Notes: generated by a model from the sequence alone, not told the origin. DNA of 64,000 nt from Kingdonia uniflora (GCA_014058105.1 JACGCM010002535.1:3782001-3846000); one strand, 5' to 3'; positions 1-16,640 are shown, counted from the first letter of the stretch. Translations and numbers: made by a program.

Positions 1-58
1 ATTTGGAAACTCTTAATTAGTTATGAGGAATAGTATTGAGGTATGCCAGATATGTTAC

Positions 59-818
59 CTTTCATTTTGAATTGTTACATAATTCTTCAAAGTTTCAGAT
101 CCTCTTTTTAGCTGTTGATTGACTGTCTCTGAGATTTCTATAATACGGCCTATTGCATCTGATTAAAAAATATTTCAAAATATTAGTATCGATATTTATC
201 AAACTAAATTTTATTGAAGGAAATACTTACCAAAGGTTTTTTTCTTGTTCTGTGTATAATTGATAAGTGTATTGAAATCAGCAAAAATAAATTTGTAGCG
301 GGGAATATCTTCAGTGTCTTATAATTCCCTAATTATTGTTTTGTCTTGCAATTGTATTTGAAGTCTGCAATTAATAGCAGCCGGAACCTTGGAGCTTAGG
401 AAAGAGAGATAGAAATTTTGCAAATGCAAAATATAGTTTTCTTGTAAAAATTTCTAAAATTTTGCCAGATAAGTTTTTTTGCAAATAGCTTCAATTTGAT
501 CTCCCTGTAAGATCATAAATAAATAAATTTGTTAGAATAAATGCATAATTTAACAACTAGTGATGTAAATAATATTTATAACTGTAACTGTTGAATTATA
601 TTTACTTCTAAAATGATAAATCCAGTCTATATGAAATTATGTAAAACTCAATAATTTTAATATTATGGCAGCGTTATAGTAAAAAAATTATATACCTTAT
701 TGTCGATTAATATCATAATAATGCTTTGAATTTTTCACTTGTCTCGTCGCTCTATTATAGTCCAGAGCCGTGATATTCTAACATGGATTTTCCAGTCTGA
801 TCTTATATTCTTCAGGTG
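59..818 (-). pseudogene. RPA70-like OB-fold (DUF223-type) gene relic, three exons
   Basis: Three minus-strand exons join with ordinary splice sites: about 818-696, 504-231 and 159-59, with donors AAG|GTATAT, TTTG|GTAAGT and AAG|GTAACA and AG acceptors. The first exon reads SDWKIHVRISRLW, the second begins GDQIEAICKK and ends with IPRYKFIFADFNTL, and the third begins DAIGRIIEISE. That order (WKI-V-R--R-W, then D--G--I-A, then IP-Y-F-F, then D-IGRI) is the pattern of plant replication protein A 70-kDa-like single-strand DNA-binding OB folds, which occur both in host RPA genes and as accessory genes of plant Helitrons. One stop lies in the first exon and two in the second, so it is a pseudogene. 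A Helitron RepHel gene lies on the same strand 17 kb away, but a link is inference only. Confidence 0.65.
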
Positions 819-859
819 CCTAATCATATCCTACTCGATCTCCATTTTGATTTCTTTGA

Positions 860-1170
860 ATGATCTGGCTAAAAAAAGATATTAATTATTCATGTCTAAA
901 GTCATATAAACTTATAAAAAAATAGTAACGCAAAACAGTAGCCAAATAAATGAGATATAATTCCCCAAAATAAAATTGCATGTAATTGTAGTTTTTTGAA
1001 CTGAGCCTCAGGCTAGCAAAGAACAGAGGGTGGTGAAACATAGTGATTGCCTCAGTCTCTTCAAACACTGTGAACCAAATCAAAGCTAGAAGTAAGACTC
1101 CATAGGAACTGAGATACACTATGCAGATGATATACAAGATGATTGATGAGTTAAACACTTTGATATATAC
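860..1170. other. AT-rich spacer, nothing recognised
   Basis: A minus-strand open frame at 886-1173 is hydrophobic and of low complexity. It matches no family I know and looks like chance in AT-rich DNA. No repeats or promoter signals stand out. Confidence 0.4.
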
Positions 1171-1419
1171 CATGTCTATAGGGAGACAAACAAATTAGCA
1201 GATGGGCTAGCTGGTACCAACCCCAGTATTGAGTACATGGAGAATGACTTTGAAACATGGTTGCATGATCCAAAGAGTAGCAAGTTTCACCAAAAAAAAT
1301 TTTTTGAAGACCATGGCCTACAACAGGCAAGACATGGAAATGATGGAATCTATACCAATAATGGGAAAAGGACTAAGATCCCCGATACAAGCAATACCTG
1401 CAAAGATGACACTGAGTAG
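1171..1419 (+). pseudogene. RNase H-like C-terminal fragment (LINE type)
   Basis: Reading from 1171 gives HVYRETNKLADGLAG, which matches the closing motif H-V-x-RE-x-N-x-x-AD-x-LA of the RNase H-like domain found at the end of plant L1-type LINE ORF2 and of stand-alone RVT_3 proteins. The frame then stays open to a stop at 1417-1419 with a basic, unrecognised tail. Only the last part of the domain remains; the catalytic Asp and Glu residues would lie upstream and are not seen. Its neighbour downstream (1,800-2,390) is another LINE 3'-end piece, so both may derive from non-LTR elements. Confidence 0.5.
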
Positions 1420-1800
1420 AGGGCCTTCACAAGTGACCCTCTTCTGAGATTCAAGGATAAAGTTTTCTTCTACTTCATAATTCACTTATATTGAGCTCTC
1501 CTGATTTAGTCTGTAAGCAGTGTGGTAGGCCTCTTGTCTGCTTTCGCCCCTTTCCTTTATTGTTTTTCTTTTCCTAATCTTCCTTCTTCTTTTCTTTAGT
1601 TTGTATCTTACTGGTGTTAGGCCCCTGCCCTGCCTGCTTGTAGAAGGGTTTGTTCCCCCTCCCCCCCAGTATTCCTTTAAAACAAGAGACGTTGGGATAT
1701 GTAACTATGCATCTAACAAGCTTTATTATAAAAAAATTCCTAAGAGTTAAAAACATTGGGCATATTAGCATGTAGTAATCCCATGATTCAAGCTAGTGCT
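1420..1800. other. Spacer with pyrimidine-rich tract
   Basis: The stretch contains T/C-rich sequence around 1545-1600 and a C-run near 1660-1668. No coding pattern was recognised on either strand. Confidence 0.35.
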
Positions 1801-1839
1801 GGAGGAAAGTTCTTCAAGAAAGAGTTTTAGGAGCAGATA

Positions 1840-2389
1840 TAGTCTTCTAGATAAAAGGGGATGAGCGACAAAGTAGCTTATGGTGTGATCAATGGCATCC
1901 TCTTGGGTATTGTACATATATTTTACACAACTCACTTATGACTGTTTTAGCTCACAGAGAAATACAAGTTAGTGATTTGATTGATTAGGGGCAATGGAGG
2001 ATATACCAGTTGAACTGAATAATTCAATTCCTGATCAACAGAATAAAAGTGATGAGGATGAAGACCATTTATTATTTTCTTGCAGCAACTCTAAGTCTAT
2101 ATAGGAGAAGATCATTAAAGTGGTGGGTTATTTTAGAACTGTCTATGACATGAGTGGTGAAATACAATGGTACACTCAAGATTTTACAAGGAAGACTCTC
2201 ATGAACAAAATTAAAAAATGTACTCTCAATGCTCACATTTATTATATCTGGAGGGAGAGAAATGAAATTAATTTTGATACTAATACATTTTCATGTTTTT
2301 CTTGTGCAATTATCCTCCAAAGCCATGATGTTCGTTTGAGAGCTGCGCTATGGTCAGCCTATTTCACTAAGACTAATTTTCCTGAATAG
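1840..2389 (+). pseudogene. L1-type LINE ORF2 fragment, zf-RVT region
   Basis: The zinc-binding region near the C-terminus of plant LINE reverse transcriptases (zf-RVT) is visible in pieces. Around 1857-1910 the frame reads SLWCDQWHPLGY, the conserved W-D-W-HP-G segment. Around 2050-2100 it reads EDHLLFSCSNS, the H-LF--C zinc ligand motif, followed by a TAG stop. From 2120 the frame gives a K-NKIK---L-A--YYIWRERN segment that is diagnostic of the region just before the LINE 3' end. Stops and frameshifts separate the pieces. Upstream RT sequence with the catalytic FADD motif is absent. This is a 5'-truncated, dead LINE copy. Confidence 0.65.
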
Positions 2390-2399
2390 AGGGAGGGAA

Positions 2400-2660
2400 A
2401 CTATAAAAGTAAAAATAGTGAGGGTTGTTTTCATAGGCCATGAATTTAGCAGAGGTCTTTAATGGTTGGCTTCAACAAAACTTAATTGTTTTGCAGCCAC
2501 GTTAATGAAGCATTACCAAACTTCTTTCTCTCAAAGTATTGTTAAGAGACTTTAGTTACTTCACGTAGTACGTCTACTGATATCAGAAAACAACAGTCTA
2601 TTGGAGTACGTGAGATCCTTCTATAGATACCGTTGAAAGCTTAGTTATTTCAACAAGATC
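2400..2660. other. Spacer between LINE relic and dioxygenase relic
   Basis: No recognisable coding sequence or repeat. It may include the 5' flank of the dioxygenase-like exon that follows. Confidence 0.3.
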
Positions 2661-2661
2661 A

Positions 2662-3063
2662 ATGGTTCTAGTAATGTCAGAGTTGTAGGATTTCATGGAT
2701 TTTGTTGTTCGTAAAGGAAATGTAGTGAAGGATCTTTCAGAGACAGGCTTAGAGACTATTCTAAAACAATATGTCCAACCCATGGAGGAGAGGTTGGACA
2801 TGAATAATGTAGTAAATCAAGATTCGATACCAGTCATAGACATGTTAAAATATTTAGAAGATCCTAATGCGGCTGAGTCAATCTGCCTTACAACAAAAAA
2901 GTAGGATTTTTTCCAAGTTATCAATCATGGGGTGCCTATTGAGTTTTTGGACAAAGTGGAGGAAAAAACAAGGCAATTCTTGCGATTGCCAGCTGAAGCT
3001 AAGATGAAGTACACGAAAGAGAATTTCCCAATTTGTAATGTGCGTTATGTTTCATGCTATTGA
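2662..3063 (+). pseudogene. 2-oxoglutarate-dependent dioxygenase relic (feruloyl-CoA 6'-hydroxylase-like), 5' part
   Basis: A single reading frame from 2662 to the stop at 3061-3063 gives DFVVRKGN, then GLETILKQYVQPMEERLD, then DSIPVIDM, then FFQVINHGVP, FLRLPAEAKMKYTKEN and NVRYVS. This order (DFVV-KGNGVKGLSE, YIQPLEERL, IPVIDM, WGFFQVINHGVP, F--LP-EEK-KY-KEN) is the N-terminal DIOX_N part of plant feruloyl-CoA ortho-hydroxylase/scopoletin-pathway 2-OG dioxygenases. In-frame TAG codons fall before DFMDFVV and where the conserved Trp of WGFF should be. The C-terminal double-stranded beta-helix with the Fe-binding His/Asp residues is missing, so no catalysis is possible. Only about 130 codons of an enzyme usually near 360 residues remain. 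Confidence 0.75.
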
Positions 3064-4870
3064 CAAATTCTAATTAAAATTTAGGGGCAATGATTGAAGT
3101 CTTAGGATTTAGAAATAGATATCAAGAGAGTAGTAAGTGTTTAGCATATAGAAGGAGACTTAAAAATAAGTTTTTATTTCCCAAGTTAATCAAAGAAAAA
3201 CAACTCAACAATTTTAATGCAAAACTGATAACATCTACAGGGGAACTAAATCAAATCCCTGGAGCAATTATCTTTAAGAAATCCAAAGCAAAGAACAACA
3301 ACATTGCAATTTGCTCTATTTATTAATATCTCCAATGAATTAACCACTAATTATAAACCAGAAAACCTTAAGAAATTCATCCTCATAGTTCTTTTTCGTT
3401 TGTAATCACTAAGTTAAGCTGCAATACAATATTGAATTAAGGAAAAACGCAAAAATATTTAAAAGATTGATGAAAATTACCTGGGAATCGTAAACTTTTA
3501 GACAGTGATGAGAAGATACGATTGGAAAGGTCGGGTATTTATAGGATTATGTTTAGAGTTTTCAGAATTTTTGTAATTGAAAGAGTAGTTATCAATATAG
3601 TAGTTTAAACATATTTAAGAGGTATTATAAGAAATTTTGTAGGATTAGTTTGGTAATGGTAATTTTCGTTCTTTTTTTTTTGTGACTTTGGCAAGGTACT
3701 CAACTTCGTGATTACATTTAAAACTTGGCGCCCTTTAAAATTTGGGGAAGTTGAGAATGTTGTTTGAATTCACAAAAAATTGTATTATCGAGTTCAGGAA
3801 ACTACAATGTAAAAATATTGATCCCATAAATCAGAAGTTCAATTTTTTGTTTACAGTCATCGATGTTCTGCCAGGTAAGATGGCTTTGAGGCTTGAAGTA
3901 GAACGATCACTACGAAACTTGTCTCTGAAACTGTTGGGTGTCGGCTTGTTTATTAAGTTTTTTGTGACAAAAGATTTTGAGAACAATATTTGGGACTAAC
4001 ACCAAAAGGCATACCTGTTAAGCAAATACGTGGCCTAAGGAATTTATGCGGAGGTTATATTTGCATTTGTGTTATGTATTAAAGAATGTATAGGCTATGA
4101 TGCTAATCTTCTTTATAACCTGTCCTTGTCTCATGAAGTCGTTTAGGTCCCTGGCATCTCGGAAACTCGATTTTAACATTGGATATATCTATCAATCCTT
4201 CCAGTTTTAATGCTATAATGTCTACAGTGAATGCCTTGACTAAATTTGCAAATATGTACTAAATATAGATGGATATGAAAACTGTTTTAAATTTTAGCAT
4301 GGCAATATGACTCATAGGCAGAAGTTTTGAATGTATTTAGTATATTTTGCATAGAGAGTACAATATGCAATAAGATAGTTTGCAAGTATATACAAAAATC
4401 AGAAGAAGTTGAATATATTAATCTAATAAGTTGCAGACAAGGTATTTATTAGACCTGATAAATAAAAGCAAAAATTAATAAAGGGATATTATGACTCAAA
4501 ACAAGATGTTTTTTGGGACTTCTAAATAAGTGCCTGATATGTTATTCTTTTGTTTTCTTGATTTCATTTCCTTCCATATGAGCAGTTGATTTAGCTTCAA
4601 CTTCCAAAGTATAATTGTGACTTGTTATGCGCATAATGATGAATACATTAAGTATACATTAAACAGATAAAAAAAAACACTTAATTTCTATATACATCAT
4701 AAATGATTATCGATAAATTAAACTATATTAATAATCATTAGTTATGCCTTTTAAGATATAACAAATAGCACAAAAAAAAACTCAATATTAAATTTCAAAA
4801 TAAGATAGTTATTGAAAGTTGAAAATAAAGACTTGATTTTTTAAATAATCAATAGAATGGGATTAATCAC
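3064..4870. other. AT-rich stretch, no gene recognised
   Basis: Open frames at 3090-3326 and 3742-3999 on the plus strand encode peptides with no motif I recognise. Several A/T runs occur. The stretch could contain decayed introns or repeat DNA, but nothing can be named. Confidence 0.35.
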
Positions 4871-4889
4871 TTTACAAATTATCATTCAA

Positions 4890-5617
4890 ATTAGTGTCAG
4901 GTTCTAATGCATCATTGTGAATTGTTGTAGTGTGCTTCTTATTTATTGTAGTTGTAAAGTCCAATTTGTGCCGTACAGATCTCCCAATCTTCTTCAACTG
5001 TTCTTGTCCATTTATATGTGCCTCTTGTACCTATACAATAGAAATATTTGGATTAAATTAAATACAAATATCAAATGCTAATAGAAAAAAATTAGAGCAA
5101 AACATTAAATGGCTCGATGTAGCTATTACCTATAACTGTGCTACCTTAGGCAATGGTTCTGTAGCTCTGGATGCGACTTGATTTTCGGTGATTTTTTTAT
5201 TGTGTTCATTATAAATAATTACCATTTCAACTTTTAAATGTATATACATTGATTCATGTTTTTTTTTTGCAAAGTTGATGTCGCAGTTTTCTTAAGAAGA
5301 TTAAGTAGCCAATCACCTTTGTCATTCCAGAATTGATCTCCAATAGAGAGTGTTGATTTCTCTCGGCATACTTCTTTTAAGAGATTGATGATTTTTTCTC
5401 GACCACATGTGCATAAAATATTCTAAAAATTTAAGCCAATACTTTGTACTGTTGTTATCTCCTCATTAGTTGAGATCACATCCTTTGTCTGACTATGAAT
5501 GTACTGACGCATTTCAATTACATCAAGTTGTATCGAAGCCTTTGTTGAAGCAACGTTTTTCAAGCGTCTCTCAGAGATACTTGAATATGCATCTCTTATC
5601 TTGATTGTAGGCATCAT
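4890..5617 (-). pseudogene. Unrecognised exon-like coding segments
   Basis: On the minus strand a frame starting with Met at 5617 (MMPTIKIRDAYSSI, then ERRLKNVASTKASIQLDV) runs to about 5423, meets a stop, and continues as EKIINLLKEVCREKS, SIGDQFWNDKGDWLLNLLKK and, after another gap, EAHINGQEQLKKIGRSVRHK near 5010. The residue composition (charged, helix-forming, with aromatic spacing) looks like real protein rather than random translation, and the segments follow in order on one strand. I do not recognise the family. It may be a multi-exon gene fragment like its neighbours, or a transposon protein. Confidence 0.35.
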
Positions 5618-5619
5618 AA

Positions 5620-6470
5620 CTTAAGCAGAAAAATGATTAAGTTTTAAGCTGTATGCATATGTAATCATATATCTATATTGGAATTTGATTGTTGTGTACA
5701 AAATATGTATAATATTTAAATTATAGTATACGAATTTAGGGATAATTTTGATTAGTCCATTGTTATGTTCGACATTACTTTTGAAAGCGGCGGTTTGTCG
5801 TGTCCCCATTGGTCGAGCCGCTCGATCCTTATGTATTTCATTAAGATTTGCATGTGAGTGACAAGTGTACTCAAAGATTAGTTTAAGACCTAACATTTTA
5901 CAACTCTTTAGAATCACTAATTTTATTGGGTTGGGTTAGATAACCCTAATTTTTCCAAATCAAGACTTTGGATTTAGTACAGATGGAAACCCTAATCAGC
6001 TAATCAGCTTAAACCCATAAGTCTACAATCTCTTGTACTATAACCCTAAAGTCTTACATATTGTATTTAAATAACCTTGATTTGGATTAGATTTTATTTT
6101 ATTTTAACACAAAATCCTAAACTTTGTGCGATGGAATGATTAAGAACATAAATAAGGTCTTAAGGCATTGAAGATTGGGTTATTTATGATTTAAGGACAT
6201 ACTTTAGAAATAAAGACAAAAGGCTAATTCCACCAAACAAAACAGTGGAAGATATGTATGCATGTAGTATGTAGTATGTCATCAACTTTTTAGTAAGTTC
6301 AAAAAATGACTTTTTTTTGTAATTCTGCTCGATCAAAAGAAAATTAGCTGCCCCACAAGTGATGAAAGAAGTTTATGGCCCAAGTGAGTTGTCTCTTTTT
6401 AAATCATTTTTATTTTCTTATAAGCATTATAGTATATGAATGTAGGTTGTTAATATGGTTGATCCTGATA
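5620..6470. other. Spacer with scattered telobox-like motifs
   Basis: Between about 5,940 and 6,060 the motif AACCCTAA or a close variant (ACCCTAA) appears several times, the sequence called telobox in plant promoters. The copies are dispersed, not a telomere array. No coding sequence was recognised, and the missing 3' part of the OPR relic was not found here. Confidence 0.4.
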
Positions 6471-6472
6471 TA

Positions 6473-11470
<4,998 letters not shown>

Positions 11471-11476
11471 GTACAT

Positions 11477-12135
11477 ATGGATGTGATTAATATTGATGAG
11501 GTTAGGCAAGCTTATACAGATGTTTCTCCTCTTTGTGTATTTGATACAAAACTTTATCTGCAGATATCTTTAGTTATTACTAATGATATTATTCAGGCGA
11601 GAAATCAAATTTTTCTAGAAACAATATGGAACCATTGATTGTTAAGGTAATTGATCTAAATTTATGGTCCATCCTTTCTCAAGTTGGCCGTCAGCAGATT
11701 TTAAAGCTATTAAAGAATGATTGCCGCACAGATCCAAGGATAATTATTGGGGACAACTTTTGGGATAAGAATTATGACTGGATTCTTGCACATATCAAGT
11801 TTCATGTTTTAGAAATACTTAACAAAGAGAAATCAGCTTTGACTGTGTTTTTGGATCTTGGAATTCGCCGAACCTGTACTGAAGAAGGAGTACGAAGATA
11901 TGAACATCTTATGCAACCACAATAGATTACAACAATTATTATGTTAGAACAACATAAATATGGGAAAGAAGGAAATGACAATACATTGGAGTGTCCTTGT
12001 TGTCAGAAAAACTTTGTGGAAAATGATGTTCTTACTACAATGCCTTGTAAACACCAATTTCATAGTTAGTGTTTGCATAGTTGGTTTAAAAGGGCAAATA
12101 GTTGTTCGAATTGCAGATTTGGTTTAGAAACCTAA
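11477..12135 (+). pseudogene. RING-H2 E3 ubiquitin ligase relic
   Basis: A C-terminal RING-H2 finger is clear: LECPCCQKNF, then MPCKHQFHS, a TAG, CLHSWFKRANSC, and SNCRFGLET, giving the C-x2-C ... C-x-H-x2-H-x2-C ... C-x2-C ligands. The TAG at 12066-12068 replaces the residue (usually Glu) between HS and C, so the finger is split. Upstream the same frame from 11626 encodes about 99 residues ending in a second TAG (11923-11925), and an earlier Met (11477, MDVINIDEVRQAY) lies in another frame, implying a 1-base indel near 11,620. A TTAATTAACAG acceptor-like site lies just before 11,471. Family E3 ligases transfer ubiquitin through the RING; this copy cannot make a whole protein. Confidence 0.7.
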
Positions 12136-12770
12136 AGCTTAGGTTGTGCAATTTTAATTATGAATAAGACTACATTGATATGTTAGTCATATTAATTCTA
12201 ATTATGCTTCTTAGTTTATTTATGAGAAAAGATGAGAAAACATTATTTGAATTTGGTTTTTTTTTTTTTTTTGGATTATAAATGATTGTATAAATATAGC
12301 AGAACTTGGTGGACCAATTAATGGTTTCAAGCACTTTGTCAAAGTAAAATTTACATCTATTATTATGTCTAGTCGCATCTCCAAATTTAAAACAATATAT
12401 AGGCAATTCTTTACGAAAAATTACCTAGAGGCATTCTATGTTAGTATTCTTCAACAGTTACAAAGTTGTATTTAATCTCTTCAAGCAGGTATGATCATGG
12501 ATAAGAATGGTAAACATTAATAAATGTGTATGAAATATTAGAAACAAGAAGATTTTTTCTTGATAATGCATATGCATGATTGACAACTAAATGTAGTACA
12601 TAGGCATATTACAACTTTTCACATGATTGACAACTCAATGTAGTACACACAGTAGGTAGTTTTCCAATGCAAATCATTGAAAAACTAAATAGATAGCTCA
12701 CTCAGGTACTTGTGCTAGGGTGAGCATTGGTTAGATTATCCTCTCATTCACAAGTAGATCTTTATTGTGC
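12136..12770. other. Spacer with long T-run
   Basis: A run of about 18 T interrupts AT-rich sequence near 12,258-12,272. The motif GATTGACAACT-AATGTAGTACA recurs at 12,577-12,601 and 12,625-12,647, a short local duplication. No coding sequence was recognised. Confidence 0.35.
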
Positions 12771-12771
12771 T

Positions 12772-12990
12772 AAGTAGGGCTATACAATAAACCCGAGAAA
12801 TTGATACGGACCGATCCGAACAGGTTGATTCAGTCCAGTTCCAAGGACAGTCGGTTCAATTTCGGGTCTGAAAACAAAGACCCAGTCCTAACCGGTTCGA
12901 TTTCGTATCTCGGTCATGCCAAACCGACCAGATCCGACTTGACCCGCAGACTCGTCTCCTCTCTCTATCGTCTCTCCCTAGTGATCTTTG
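12772..12990. repeat. GC-richer repeat, hAT/MITE-like
   Basis: The stretch is markedly richer in C and G than its flanks and is built of short motifs such as CCGATCCGAACAGG, CGGTTCAATTTCGGGTCTG and AACCGGTTCGATTTCG. The start TAGGGCTATACAATAAACCCG resembles the ends of plant hAT-type MITEs (TAGGG-TGT-CA). The opposite end and an 8-bp duplication were not resolved. An open frame here (12801-13004) is a by-product of composition. Confidence 0.35.
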
Positions 12991-13004
12991 ATTACTGCGA
13001 GTGA

Positions 13005-14130
13005 AGAGGGCACCAGGTATTGGTTAAACTCCTAAGGACAACTATAGGTACTGCTGGACATAGTATTACAATATTTCTTACAAAGCCAGAAAGCATTTCT
13101 TCTTACAATAATATGTTTTCTTTCAAGTATGAAGCCATCATAATCATAGTTAAGTTGTGAATTACACATAAAAAAGAATAATTGATTACAAAAAAATAAA
13201 AATAAAAATGGTGATATTGACAAAGTAGGCTAAATACGTGTGGAGGACAAAAAAAAAGTAGAAGCAAGAGTTAGATCTCAAGTCCAAGGTTCTCTCATTA
13301 AGAAATTCACGCATAGATGGAGTCGAGACAAATCAAAGAGAAAACCAAGTACTAGCCCATATATGTATATATTTGTACTTGCAAAGTTCAATAATGTTAC
13401 TACTCATTCCAAAAATTCAATCTCTGAGGAGTAGGGAGTTGCATTTGTAATTTAAGCAGCTGCGTTCATGCATGATTTTATCGTAAATCTATGTTTCTAA
13501 CAAAAAATGAGAGGTGAGAAAATAAACATTTCAGTTGTTGAAGCAAAGAAGTACAAAGAGAAGAGTTGATGGGGTGGACTACAGTGTTAAAGGCATTAAA
13601 ACTCAACTGAATTGAGTCACACAATGCAGAGATATAATAGTCAAGCTTCAAGACAGAGACAGTATGACCATTTTTTCCCAAAAGTAAATATAGTATATTT
13701 TAAATATTCTTGACTATCAATATATATGATTGTGGCTCTCCTTAGTTTATCTTCTCCTAATAAATTTGGGGCATATAAACGTGTAATAAAGGCTGACATC
13801 ATAAAAACATGTATCCATGCGTTTAAGATGATAATCTTCGATTCGAGAAGCTGAGGATCCTAGAAACATATATCCATCAATGCAACATACATGAAACTAA
13901 AATACATGTCAGCAATGGAGATAAAATGAAAATTCAATTAGAATAGAATAACTTACGTAGCTTAAATCTAAGCTACCTTCTTACCAATCTACTATAGAAA
14001 GTCTATCAAAGAAAACAAAGCCTTGGCTTATTTTCTTTCCCATAATCTCGGTGCTGAAATCCAAAGACAAGAGTACTAATGTCTGTGTAAATTTACCTCT
14101 GACCTCTGCACAAGTCGGGATTACTGAGAG
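13005..14130. other. AT-rich spacer downstream of the KASII relic
   Basis: No recognisable genes. Frames at 13240-13434 (plus) and 13478-13681 (minus) have no known motif. Confidence 0.35.
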
Positions 14131-14132
14131 AT

Positions 14133-16640
14133 TCACTTGTAAGGGGCAAATAGGATGGACAGGTTGTGACCTCCAAAACCAAATAAATTAGATAAGGCCA
14201 TCTTTGCATTAAGTCTTTCCTTTTTGGGGCCAACCAGCACGTTCATGTTCTGATTCAATTTAATTGTCACTTAGGATCCAATTATATAAACAATTAGGGA
14301 TTCTAATGACAACAAAACCATTTATAACAAGACTATACAAGGAAAAGAACTAGATATATAAGAAAAACATACCACGCCATCCTCGAGGTTGTCTAGATTA
14401 ACATTTGGATGGACCCACCCCATCCTTATTGCTTACATGAAAAAGAAATGAAGTTCAGAAATGCTGAGGGAGAATACATACACAGAATTGGGGGTACTAC
14501 AAAAATTAAGTTAAAGTGAAAAAAAATATATGAGATCATTATCTTATCAGCAAAATTATGCCAAAGTGATAAATATTGACATTAATATATCTCAATTAGT
14601 ATTGCAGAAAATACTAGGCTAAACTAATTAAGAATGGAAAATGAAGTCAACGATCACTCACGACTTGAAAAGCATAAAAAATGTTCATAATATTTGTTAT
14701 GAAAAAGCTCCGCAACTGCAGAGGGAGTTGATCTGGGTTCAACTCGAGGGACGTCTTTTAAGTTATTAAGAAACGCATTTTCGGAAAAAAATTGTTTAAG
14801 TGAGGAGATGATTGCATCATACGATCTCTGGAATTATATTAAATATTAGAACTAAAACTAAAGTGTAGTTGTGTGAGGGAGTTTCCAAAATAGTACAAAA
14901 AATTGTTGCAAGTGTTGTATGACGCTTGTGTAACATTTTCTTTGAAGGTTATAGAAATATTCAGTGGTTCAAGTAAGAAATTAATGCGAGGTTAAGAGTG
15001 GTCTTTATAAGATACTCCAAAAAAGAAAAAAAAAAGGGTCATCTATGCAATTTCTGTGGTGATCAGCGGTCAATGGTGTACTGTAGATCTGACTCTGCTT
15101 GTTTATGTCTATCATGTGACTGAAATGTTCATTTGGCAAATGCTCTATCTAGGCACCATTTGCGAACCCTTTTTTGTGAGAGATGTAATTCTCAGCCTGC
15201 CACAGTTAGGTGTATCAAAGAAAAGGTATCTCTTTGTCAAAATTGTGACTGGAGCAGGCATGGTGGCTCTTGTCAAGCCTCAGAACATAAGAGGCAAAAT
15301 ATCAATTGTTACTCGGGCTGCCCTTCGACTGCAGAACTATCTAGAATTTGGTCTATTAATATCATCTTAATTCAACATGGTACTAAATTTAGAGAAAAGT
15401 AGTCCTTCTGCTAAAAAATGATGATAAAGTAAATGCCCTTTGGTAGCCTCAAGACCCACAACCACCTGGATGGTACAAACACAATCATGGAAATTCTACT
15501 GATTAAATTTCCTAGATTAATTTACTTTAATGATACTCTCTCTCAAGGTTTGTATTCTTGATAATGCGGAATTTGAGTATTGGAATGGAGTAGGGCCCCC
15601 AAAAAAATATCATGGATCCGCCTGTCTCTTGATTAGTTCCCTCCAAAAATATTCTTGATTTTCTCTATCTAAATATTTATGTTCTAGATTTCTTGCTCCC
15701 ATGATTTTACGTTGGCTAGATTCTATCACTCTCAAAATATTTAATCATTTTCTTTGGATTTTGTGTCTCCATTTTCACTCTAATACTTTTCTCATTAAAT
15801 TTTTTCTCTCCAGATATACTAATGGAGAAGTGTTTCTAGCGAGAGTTGAGTAGAAGGTTTAAGAAAGAGCTAAAGAAATATCAAGTTTGTTTTCTTCTGT
15901 TTTCAGCCGATTATGGAGAATGAATTTAATTTTCTTATTTTTCAGAATAAACTAAACAAGAGAAAATTGGTTCTTGAAACATCGTTTCTCTTTTGCTTGA
16001 TTATATACAAGTGAATATGCCCTAAAACTATGTAAAACTACTTCCAACAAAGTATAGCCATGATATTACCTTATCAATATATTCTAAACATGGTAGAGTA
16101 CAGGGAATTAGTACCTGCACGGTTGTAACGGCTTCGACAGCACCAGATGCTCCTAACAAGTGACCAATCATGGATTTGGTAGAATTCGCCCTTAGCTATA
16201 GAATTTACAAAATCTCATTACTAAGGTGAATCTTGAGACAAATTTAAATAAAATCACAATCTTCAAGTGCATTCATATTACCTCAGGATTCTTGCCAAAG
16301 GAGCGAATGAGAGCTTCATACTCCATGACACCGGCCTGTGTCGAAGTAGCATGTGCGTTTATGTAATTGACATCTTCTCTGGCAACTCTGAATTGGGCTA
16401 AAATTTTCTCTATGCAAATAATAACCCCCACCCCTGGTTTTGAAAAGGAAAAGCCCTCATGAGAAATCTTTTTGATTTTGATTTCGTTCTTGGTACTAAA
16501 GTGTTAACTATTTTACGATAGAGAAAAATTGACAATACTTGTATATAAGATCTACATACCATCTGGATGAGGTTTAGTCATATGGTAAGCATCACATGTG
16601 AAGCTTCCATCAAGAAATTTAGCATAGATATTTGTACCTC
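14133..16640 (-). pseudogene. 3-oxoacyl-ACP synthase II (KASII/FabF-type) relic, C-terminal exons
   Basis: Minus-strand exons run from RGTNIYAKFLDGS and CDAYHMTKPHPDG (ending 16560 at a GTATGT donor), to GVIICIEKILAQF and VNYINAHATSTQAG (about 16430-16282), STKSMIGHLLGASGAVEAV (about 16198-16115), GWVHPNVNLDN (about 14434-14373) and NVLVGPKKERL, FGFGGHNLSILFAPYK plus stop (about 14250-14133). These are the thiolase-fold motifs of plastid KASII, which extends 16:0-ACP to 18:0-ACP; the HATST and GH catalytic His residues are present. The N-terminal half with the catalytic Cys is missing, one codon is lost after QAG (AGV-ME instead of AGDI-E), and about 1.7 kb separates exons 3 and 4. That gap holds a B-box fragment. 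A truncated pseudogene is most likely. Confidence 0.85.
15040..15402 (+). pseudogene. B-box zinc-finger (CONSTANS-like 9/10 group) N-terminal fragment
   Basis: Reading from 15040 gives [26 protein letters not shown], a [53 protein letters not shown] and AELSRIW. This is a tandem B-box pair (C-x2-C-x8-C-x7-C-x2-C-x4-H pattern) followed by the CYSGCPSAAELSSIW block typical of the COL9/COL10-type BBX transcription regulators. The TGA replaces an Arg (CGA to TGA) after the first finger. The C-terminal CCT domain is not seen. It lies antisense within the large gap of the KASII relic, so it was inserted there or both were assembled together. Confidence 0.8.

Noticed and set aside
886..1173. 95-codon hydrophobic minus-strand ORF
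   Set aside because: Low complexity in AT-rich DNA with no motif; judged chance.
5940..6060. Interstitial telomere array
   Set aside because: Only dispersed AACCCTAA-like motifs, not tandem TTTAGGG units.
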